6,291 nucleotides of DNA from Bacteroidales bacterium (GTDB lineage Bacteria; Bacteroidota; Bacteroidia; Bacteroidales; UBA7960), in NCBI GenBank assembly GCA_007130545.1, contig SLSG01000168.1, positions 1-6,291 on the forward strand. Reading direction: 5' to 3'. A program made the translations under genes and the position numbers. The notes beneath the pieces are model-generated. The model had not been told where the DNA came from, did not search any database, and saw only the letters and a program-made list of their open reading frames with translations. Each line of letters begins with the position of its first letter. The first letter of the stretch is position 1. This document shows, piece by piece, positions 1 through 5,107 of this stretch.

Positions 1-541
1 AGTGTTCATCGGTCTTTCCATTGGCTGCCCTGCTTTTCCTTGAGAGGTACGATGCCAGCCGGATTCCCGTACCCGGGTGGATAAACGAGAACAGGCGCTG
101 GCAAAGCCGGCAGGTAAATATGGCCTTCAGGACCTTGTACCCGGTATCCCCCGGTCCGAGTCCGTCTCCATGCCCAATATAAAAACGCTTTCCATCAAAG
201 ACCCTTTCGATGGGACGGCGATGCACGGTAAGTCCGACTTCCTTCTCCAGGTAGTCAAACGCCCAGAGGTCGTGATTGCCTGTAAAAAAATGCAGTTTTA
301 CACCCCGGTCGGCCAGCTCGGCGAGTTTCCCCAGCAGCCTTACAAAGCCTTTGGGAACCACGGTCTGATACTCAAACCAGAAATCAAAGACATCCCCCAG
401 CAGGAAAATCTCATCGGCGTTTGAGGCGACCGTATCCAGCCAACGTACCAGCAGCTTTTCCCTTATCAGGCTACTTGCAGGATCCGGCACCCCCAGGTGG
501 CTGTCAGATACAAAATAAATTTTTCCAGATACAGCGGCCAT
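1..541 (-). CDS. lpxH: UDP-2,3-diacylglucosamine diphosphatase (LpxH-like), C-terminus cut by window edge
   Basis: A metallophosphoesterase that in this family hydrolyses UDP-2,3-diacylglucosamine to lipid X and UMP, the fourth step of lipid A synthesis, at the cytosolic face of the inner membrane. Read from ATG at 541, 180 codons are open to the window edge with no stop. Seen in the translation: the first metal motif S-D-S-H-L-G (D13, H15), G-D-V-F-D-F-W (D50, D53), G-N-H-D (88-91) and G-H-G-D-G (123-127). This is the calcineurin-like order, and the FDFWFEY stretch after the second motif is typical of LpxH-type proteins. The family is about 240-260 residues long, so the last 60-80, including the final G-H-x-H metal ligands, lie outside. 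The start is supported by an exact TAnnTTTG promoter 31 bases upstream. It is divergent from the cupin gene. A related LpxH2-type phosphoesterase with another substrate cannot be fully excluded. Confidence 0.88.
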   Translation of the reverse strand, partial: MAAVSGKIYFVSDSHLGVPDPASSLIREKLLVRWLDTVASNADEIFLLGDVFDFWFEYQTVVPKGFVRLLGKLAELADRGVKLHFFTGNHDLWAFDYLEKEVGLTVHRRPIERVFDGKRFYIGHGDGLGPGDTGYKVLKAIFTCRLCQRLFSFIHPGTGIRLASYLSRKSRAANGKTDEH

Positions 542-571
542 TACGGGAAGTGGTGAATTTCAAGCAAAAGA

Positions 572-603
572 CAAACCTACATGTTTTTTCTGCAATCCCC
601 AAA
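572..603 (-). promoter_or_regulatory. Bacteroidota-type promoter of lpxH
   Basis: On the minus strand TAGGTTTG (579-572) is an exact match to the Bacteroidota -7 consensus TAnnTTTG. TTTG (603-600) lies 20 bases upstream, which fits the -33 element and its usual spacing. Transcription would start near 565, giving a leader of roughly 24 bases before the ATG at 541. The motif match is seen directly; use as a promoter is inferred. Confidence 0.6.
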
Positions 604-638
604 CAAAAAATCGGGATCGGGGAGTTCGCCAAAAGTTG

Positions 639-646
639 TATATTTA
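639..646 (+). promoter_or_regulatory. Possible -7 element for the cysteine dioxygenase-like gene
   Basis: TATATTTA on the plus strand matches TAnnTTTG except for the last base. It lies 67 bases before the ATG at 713, a plausible distance for a leader. No TTTG or TTG is found about 19-21 bases upstream, so the promoter is incomplete and the call is weak. Confidence 0.3.
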
Positions 647-712
647 CCTGTCGGATGGGGCCTGAAACAAAATCAAAATATTAATCCACCTAAACAATCA
701 ACCCAATTAGAG

Positions 713-1300
713 ATGAAGCACCTGATCGAAGCACTGAAGGCATTGAAGGGAAAAGAAATAGAGCCCAACCTGGTAAGGCAGGCCCTGGAGTCGGTCGACC
801 TGAAGAATCTTTCCGTAAAAGAAGAATTAAAAGACCTCAAAGCCGATGAGTTCAACCGCCGGATGGTCATTGAAGACCCGCTCCAGGTTTTTTTGATGAC
901 CTGGCCCCCCCAGTTTTTCTATCCGATCCACCAGCACAACAACTTCTGGGGCTTTGTGATCCCGGTGCAGGGCTTTCTTTCAGAGACCATTTACGGGCAT
1001 GCAGCCAACAAGCGCAAAGTATTTATCCATCCGACGAAAACCTTTAAAAAAGGCGAGCTGATTTATGAGCCCCTGAATGTGATACACAAATTACAGAACG
1101 CCTCCCCGATTGAATCCATGGTTACGCTTCACGTGTATTACCCGCCCGTTTACGACTTCAAGGGCACCATGATCTTCGACGCCAAAAACCGGCGCCTTGC
1201 TGTGCTGAACGAAAAGGCCAAAGACCTTAGCTGGGATCTGCCGGAAGACAATTTTGAACTTGTTGAGGAAGAAGCCTACGACCTGGAGAAACTCTGGTAG
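713..1300 (+). CDS. Cysteine dioxygenase-like cupin (thiol dioxygenase family)
   Basis: A 195-residue single-domain cupin resembling cysteine dioxygenase, which oxidises free thiols such as cysteine to the sulfinate with O2 and non-haem iron in the cytosol. The three expected iron ligands are visible: H73 and H75 (P-I-H-Q-H) and H125 (N-V-I-H-K). Also present are an arginine at the substrate-carboxylate position (R49, in F-N-R-R-M-V) and a T138-x-H140-x-Y142 array in L-H-V-Y-Y-P-P that lines up with the Ser-His-Tyr triad of mammalian CDO. The position of the mammalian crosslinking cysteine is glycine (G80), as in many bacterial homologues. The frame is open back to an ATG at 581, but that extension is low-complexity and covers the putative promoter, so ATG 713 is preferred. 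The gene stands alone, divergent from lpxH and convergent with the thioredoxin gene. The substrate (cysteine, 3-mercaptopropionate or another thiol) cannot be read from the sequence. Confidence 0.75.
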   Translation: MKHLIEALKALKGKEIEPNLVRQALESVDLKNLSVKEELKDLKADEFNRRMVIEDPLQVFLMTWPPQFFYPIHQHNNFWGFVIPVQGFLSETIYGHAANKRKVFIHPTKTFKKGELIYEPLNVIHKLQNASPIESMVTLHVYYPPVYDFKGTMIFDAKNRRLAVLNEKAKDLSWDLPEDNFELVEEEAYDLEKLW

Positions 1301-1315
1301 AAGCCGGGCCCCTTA

Positions 1316-1397
1316 ACGTGTTATAATGGTGCGGAGTTGCGTTCACGCGTTACAATGCAGGTGTTGCGTTCACGCGTTACAGTGTAGGTGTTGCGCC
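1316..1397. repeat. Three-copy 26-29 bp tandem repeat between convergent genes
   Basis: Three head-to-tail units: 1316-1344 (29 bp, most diverged, with two extra bases), 1345-1371 (27 bp) and 1372-1397 (26 bp). The second and third share the core ACGCGTTAC followed by a four- or five-base variable part and GGTGTTGCG. The third unit lies inside the thioredoxin gene: its last six codons and the TAA stop (1397-1377) are repeat sequence. No spacers are present, so this is not a CRISPR array. Each unit holds the short inverted pair GCG-TTCA-CGC or part of it. Its function is unknown. Confidence 0.8.
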
Positions 1398-2558
1398 AAA
1401 CATCCGTGATAGCTTTGACTCCAGACGCCGGGGGCTCAGTCCTTTGGCAACGATGTTCATATCGCGGTCTATCAAGACCGAGTAAGGGATGGCTTCCACA
1501 TTGTAAAGCGCCACCACCGGCGAGCTCCAGAACCTGAGGTCGCTGACCTGCGGCCATGTGATTCCGTCCTCTTCTACTCCCAATACCCACTGGCTCAAGG
1601 TCCTGTCAAGGGAGACCGCATAGATCTCGAAGCCTTTGTCGTGGTATTTCTCATAGATCTTTTTCAACTCCTGGTTGGATCTGCGGCATGGAGGACACCA
1701 GGCAGCCCAGAAATCCAACAGCACCACCTGCCCTTTCAGTGAAGAGAGGGCGATCGGGTTGCCGTCGGGGTCGGGCAGCACGATGTCCGGAGCCGGCGAT
1801 CCGGGTGCAAGGTGTTCTTCTGCCAGCTGGCGCTGGCTTTCCTGCCTTTTGTGTTCGCTCACCCTTCTTTTTAGGTCGATCACATGCTTGTTTTCAGGAT
1901 ATGCGGCTGAGAGACTCTGGCTCAGGTTGTCAAAATATTCAAAGTGCTCATGCTCCCTTAGCACCAGTTTGTTCCCAAAGTTCTGATAAAGGGCAAGGAT
2001 GGAGGCCAGTGAGCCTGAATTTTCTTCAATGAAAGCCTTTATAAAAGCCTGGTGTTGCTCAAACAAATCTTCGTAGGCTTGCAACAACTCCTTTCTTTTT
2101 TCTTGAAAATCAGGTTCATACCTGCTCTTCCGAAACACCCTGTTCAGGGAATCCACCTTGCCGTAGTCTGCCCATTGGCGCTTGTTCATCATGGAGATCA
2201 GCTCAGAACCGGGAGATCCACTTACTTCAAAAGTCTGTCCCAGTCGCTCGGAATCACCAGAAAACACCAGGTTCTCGCCCGGCTCCAGCAGCAGGGTCAC
2301 AAAATTCTTCTCGTCCACCCGCAGGATAAAAAAACCGGCTTCGTCAATGGCCTTGCGGTAATCCACCTGGCCTTCCGCATCCACCCACAGGGTGTCGACA
2401 GGAATCAGGTCGGACGTGGTCAACTCCTCCAATGTCAAAAACCGCTCTGATGTGTTCTCAAGGGTTCCCAGCAAGACGACCTCCTTTTTTGTCCTTTGCT
2501 GCCCAAGGCAAGATACCAGGGCAATAAAAACAAAGACCAGAATCAGGTTTTTTCTCAT
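1377..2558 (-). CDS. TlpA-like thioredoxin lipoprotein with N-terminal extension
   Basis: A 393-residue predicted thiol:disulfide oxidoreductase of the TlpA/ResA type, exported and lipid-anchored in the periplasm. The N-terminus has basic residues, a hydrophobic run and a lipobox L-V-S-C with Cys17 as the lipidated residue. Residues about 25-125 are beta-rich and resemble the DUF4369-type domain often fused to Bacteroidota thioredoxins. A charged, mostly helical linker follows (about 125-245), then a thioredoxin fold from about 250. The fold has the active site W-C-P-P-C (Cys288, Cys291) after LLDFWAA and a cis-proline in A-I-P-Y-S (Pro358). Both redox cysteines are intact. The frame also allows TTG at 2564 (two residues longer), but ATG 2558 gives a cleaner signal peptide. 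The gene has its own promoter and is separated from mreD by 105 bases. The last six residues come from a tandem repeat. Partner proteins are unknown. Confidence 0.85.
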   Translation of the reverse strand: MRKNLILVFVFIALVSCLGQQRTKKEVVLLGTLENTSERFLTLEELTTSDLIPVDTLWVDAEGQVDYRKAIDEAGFFILRVDEKNFVTLLLEPGENLVFSGDSERLGQTFEVSGSPGSELISMMNKRQWADYGKVDSLNRVFRKSRYEPDFQEKRKELLQAYEDLFEQHQAFIKAFIEENSGSLASILALYQNFGNKLVLREHEHFEYFDNLSQSLSAAYPENKHVIDLKRRVSEHKRQESQRQLAEEHLAPGSPAPDIVLPDPDGNPIALSSLKGQVVLLDFWAAWCPPCRRSNQELKKIYEKYHDKGFEIYAVSLDRTLSQWVLGVEEDGITWPQVSDLRFWSSPVVALYNVEAIPYSVLIDRDMNIVAKGLSPRRLESKLSRMFGATPTL

Positions 2559-2585
2559 CAGCAATCAAGCATTTTATTCGCAAAT

Positions 2586-2614
2586 CAAAGATAATCTATT
2601 TGTTAGCTGGCAAA
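2586..2614 (-). promoter_or_regulatory. Bacteroidota-type promoter of the TlpA-like gene
   Basis: On the minus strand TATCTTTG (2593-2586) matches the -7 consensus TAnnTTTG exactly, and TTTG (2614-2611) lies 17 bases upstream as a -33 element, at the short end of the accepted spacing. Transcription would begin near 2579, about 20 bases before the ATG at 2558. This suggests the gene is transcribed apart from mreBCD. Confidence 0.55.
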
Positions 2615-2633
2615 ATCCTTTTAAGATTTTTTA

Positions 2634-2657
2634 ACCTGGCCAGGTCCCCGCGCGCGG
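2634..2657 (-). terminator. Two adjacent palindromes behind mreD, possible terminator
   Basis: Seven bases past the mreD stop lie CCGCGCGCGG (2648-2657) and ACCTGGCCAGGT (2634-2645), both perfect palindromes. They are followed on the minus strand by the A-rich run TTAAAAAATC. There is no T-tract after the stem, and a palindrome without a spacer leaves only a short hairpin, so this is not a textbook intrinsic terminator. The position between mreD and the next promoter fits a transcription end or a protein-binding site. Confidence 0.3.
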
Positions 2658-2663
2658 ATTTCA

Positions 2664-3179
2664 CTATTTTGCCGTTTTTCCCCAGAAAAAAAAGCCAAGG
2701 ACTATAAATGCAGAAGACAAGACAGTGCTGAGCAGGATGCGGGACAGGGTTTGCCCGAACTCGGTAAAACGGAAGATTTCGAGGAAGAACAACGGGATAT
2801 GGTGGAGCATTACCATCAGCAAGACATAGGTTGTCACCCAGGTCAGTCCCTGCGTGGCAATGCCCGGCATCGTTCCCGGCTCAAAGTCAGATTTGACTGA
2901 GATCAGGCGGATCACAGCCGGGCGGCAGAAAGCCATGAACACTGTGGCTGCCGCATGCATGCCCAGGGAATCCTGAAATACATCGATGGTCAATCCGACA
3001 AAAAAAGCCGAGAAGAGCAGCGTCCAGCCTGATACATCGATTGGCAAAAGCAGGATAAACAAAAGATAAACATAGGGGTTGGCATAGCCCCCAAAGCGCA
3101 TGCTGTTGAATACAAGCACCTGTATAAGCAACAGCAGCAGGAACAAGAACAAATACCTCAGTATCCCCTGTATATCCAT
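2664..3179 (-). CDS. mreD: Rod shape-determining protein MreD
   Basis: A small inner-membrane protein of the elongasome that partners MreC and helps link cytoplasmic MreB filaments to peptidoglycan synthesis. The 171-residue product is almost wholly hydrophobic, with about five or six membrane segments. The first covers roughly residues 7-27 and the last roughly 145-167. The stretch D-V-F-Q-D-S-L-G-M-H-A-A-A-T in the middle is what I associate with Bacteroidota MreD. Two starts are possible. ATG 3206 overlaps the end of mreC by 11 bases and adds nine polar residues. ATG 3179 is preceded by AGGAG (3198-3194, 14 bases upstream) and puts the first membrane segment near the N-terminus, so it is preferred with moderate certainty. 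It is probably translated from the same message as mreB and mreC. The usual followers mrdA (PBP2) and rodA are not next to it. Confidence 0.88.
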   Translation of the reverse strand: MDIQGILRYLFLFLLLLLIQVLVFNSMRFGGYANPYVYLLFILLLPIDVSGWTLLFSAFFVGLTIDVFQDSLGMHAAATVFMAFCRPAVIRLISVKSDFEPGTMPGIATQGLTWVTTYVLLMVMLHHIPLFFLEIFRFTEFGQTLSRILLSTVLSSAFIVLGFFFWGKTAK

Positions 3180-3195
3180 ATCTATAATTTCACTC

Positions 3196-4023
3196 CTAAG
3201 GCGCATTCAGGCTTTCGAGCAGATCCTGTTCATCACCCATCATGTCTGTCACCACGTAAACATATCCCAGTTTGTTGAAATCCATTGCCAGGTCGATGCC
3301 GGCACTGAAAAAGTTTTCTCCCCTCCTGATTTCGAAGTCAGATACCGTCCCGATGAACACATCCTTCGGAAACATCCTTGAAAACCCGCTGGTCACTATG
3401 GTATCGCCCCTTGCCAGTTCCACATGTGAAGGGATGAAGGTCATCGTGGCCTGGCGGTAGTCCCTTCCTTCCCAGACCAATGTCCCGATGTATTCCTGCC
3501 TTTTCAACCGGACACTGATCTGCATGTCCTGGTGCAGCAGGGAAATGACCGTCGAGAAATTTTCCGATACGTTCTTGACGATGCCCGCCACCCCGTTCAT
3601 CGTAATCACGCCCATGTCCTGTTCGACCCCGTGTTTTCTCCCCTTGTCGAGGGTCATGAAATTGTTCCTGCGCTGCACGGAATTGTTAATGACCTGTGCA
3701 CTGATGTAACGGTACCTTTGTGTATGGGTAGTATCAGTAAATTCCAGTGTCTGGTCGTCGCGGAGCAGGAAAGCGGATGCTTCCTTTTCCAGCAGGCGGG
3801 CGTTCTCTGCGGCCAGGTCGCGGTTGACCCGGACAAGTGAAAGGTACTGGCTTACAGAGTTTACGCCATCATAAAACCTTCCAGCTATGGCGTTGCCGGA
3901 ATGCAGAAAAAAACTGCGCTGGTGGTGGTGGTGCTGGATTATCAACAATATGGCCAGCGTTTCCAACGCAATGAAGACAAAAAAGAAGTAATTCTTGGCT
4001 ATGAAGTTGAACAGGTTTCGCAT
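3196..4023 (-). CDS. mreC: Rod shape-determining protein MreC
   Basis: A bitopic periplasmic scaffold of the elongasome that binds PBP2 and activates side-wall peptidoglycan synthesis. It has 275 residues, normal for the family. Visible parts: a short cytoplasmic N-terminus, one membrane helix (about 12-30), a helical coiled-coil region (about 50-85, with L-V-R-V-N-R-D-L-A-A-E-N) that drives dimerisation, then the beta-rich MreC core. The core contains T-L-D-K-G-R-K-H-G-V (about 124-133), G-V-A-G-I-V (144-149) and G-D-T-I-V-T-S-G (206-213). A run of four histidines (31-34) follows the membrane helix immediately. The gene starts 23 bases after mreB, with GGAAG about nine bases before the ATG, and its stop lies in the early mreD region, so it is probably co-translated with its neighbours. 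Confidence 0.95.
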   Translation of the reverse strand: MRNLFNFIAKNYFFFVFIALETLAILLIIQHHHHQRSFFLHSGNAIAGRFYDGVNSVSQYLSLVRVNRDLAAENARLLEKEASAFLLRDDQTLEFTDTTHTQRYRYISAQVINNSVQRRNNFMTLDKGRKHGVEQDMGVITMNGVAGIVKNVSENFSTVISLLHQDMQISVRLKRQEYIGTLVWEGRDYRQATMTFIPSHVELARGDTIVTSGFSRMFPKDVFIGTVSDFEIRRGENFFSAGIDLAMDFNKLGYVYVVTDMMGDEQDLLESLNAP

Positions 4024-4046
4024 GGTCAGGCTTCCGGCCGGGTGCT

Positions 4047-5069
4047 TTATTTGATCAGGAACGGGAATTTGTCAAAATTCTTCAGCGCAATGCCGGTTCC
4101 CCGGGCTACCGCCCGCAGCGGGTCTTCCGCCACATGCACCGGCAAACGGGTTTTCACTGCAATACGTTTTGAGAACCCCCTTAGCAGGGAACCCCCTCCA
4201 GCCATATAGATTCCGGTGCGATAGATGTCAGCCGCCAGCTCAGGGGGTGTCATCTCCAGGGTATTCATCACGGCCGCCTCAATCTTGGAGATGGACTTAT
4301 CCAGCGCGTGGGCCACCTCGCTGTAACCTATCTTGATCTCCCTTGGAATCCCGGTCATCATGTCCCGGCCATGCACGGCTATATCGGGTGGGGGGTTTTC
4401 CAGTTCTGACAGGGCCGATCCGACTTCGATCTTGATTTTTTCGGCTGTACGCTCCCCAATCAGGATATTGTGTTGCTTGCGCATGAACTCCATGATGTCG
4501 GCCGTGAAATCATCGCCCGCGATGCGGATGGATTTATTACAGACGATGCCGCCCAGGGCAATCACAGCAATTTCACTGGTGCCACCGCCCACATCGATAA
4601 CGATGTTTCCGACCGGTTCAAGCACATCTATGCCAATGCCTATGGCTGCCGCCATGGGCTCGTGGATGAGGCGTACCTCCTTGGCCCCGGCCTGTTCGCA
4701 ACTGTCGCGCACGGCCCGCTCTTCCACTTCGGTAATGCCGGAGGGGATGCAGATCACCATCTTCAGGGAGGGAGGGAACAGGGGCTTTTTATTATCGGTC
4801 ATTTTTATCATGGCCCGGATCATGGCCTCGGCGGCCTGAAAATCCGCAATCACCCCGTCGCGCAAGGGCCGAAGGGTACGGATATTCTCATGGGTTTTTC
4901 CATGCATCATCATGGCCTGTTTGCCCACGGCGATAATTTTGTTGGATACACGGTCGATGGCCACGATCGAGGGTTCCTCGACCACCACCTTGTCGTTGTG
5001 GATGATAATGGTATTGGCCGTGCCCAGGTCAATGGCAATTTCCTTGGTTAAAAACGAGAATAAACCCAT
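4047..5069 (-). CDS. mreB: Rod shape-determining actin homologue MreB
   Basis: A bacterial actin that polymerises with ATP on the inner face of the cytoplasmic membrane and orients the cell-wall elongation machinery. The protein is 340 residues, full length. Actin-fold motifs appear in order: phosphate 1 D-L-G-T-A-N-T (14-20), I-P-S-G-I-T-E-V-E (108-116), H-E-P-M-A-A-A-I-G (136-144), phosphate 2 I-D-V-G-G-G-T-S-E (158-166), G-E-R-T-A-E-K-I-K (205-213) and the adenosine motif A-G-G-G-S-L-L-R-G (290-298). The N-terminus M-G-L-F-S-F-L could serve as the amphipathic membrane anchor. No key residue is missing. It begins 38 bases after purH with no clear promoter in the gap, so transcription probably continues from purH, followed by mreC and mreD. 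Confidence 0.97.
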   Translation of the reverse strand: MGLFSFLTKEIAIDLGTANTIIIHNDKVVVEEPSIVAIDRVSNKIIAVGKQAMMMHGKTHENIRTLRPLRDGVIADFQAAEAMIRAMIKMTDNKKPLFPPSLKMVICIPSGITEVEERAVRDSCEQAGAKEVRLIHEPMAAAIGIGIDVLEPVGNIVIDVGGGTSEIAVIALGGIVCNKSIRIAGDDFTADIMEFMRKQHNILIGERTAEKIKIEVGSALSELENPPPDIAVHGRDMMTGIPREIKIGYSEVAHALDKSISKIEAAVMNTLEMTPPELAADIYRTGIYMAGGGSLLRGFSKRIAVKTRLPVHVAEDPLRAVARGTGIALKNFDKFPFLIK

Positions 5070-5107
5070 CAGGTGATATGTATTTTATTTATGAATGCAC
5101 CAAAGTT

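Noticed and set aside
591..625. Hairpin-like ATCCC / GGGAT pair near the lpxH promoter
   Set aside because: The stem is only five pairs with a loop of about twelve bases and overlaps the -33 element; chance is likely.
77..684. Two plus-strand open frames across lpxH and the divergent region
   Set aside because: Both run antisense to the LpxH-like coding region or through the promoter area and show no protein-like features.
581..712. Upstream in-frame ATG giving a 44-residue longer cupin protein
   Set aside because: The extension is Gln/Asn/Lys-rich without structure and overlaps the putative promoter; ATG 713 fits the family start better.
1301..1315. GGGCCC-centred sequence after the cupin stop as a terminator
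   Set aside because: The symmetry is only six bases and no T-tract follows, so a terminator call is not supported.
1316..1397. CRISPR array
   Set aside because: The copies are directly adjacent, with no unique spacers between them, and there are no cas genes.
4470..5051. Long open frame on the plus strand opposite mreB (193 codons)
   Set aside because: It lies wholly antisense to a clearly conserved mreB, its His/Gly/Asp-rich translation mirrors mreB codon use, and it has no recognisable motif.
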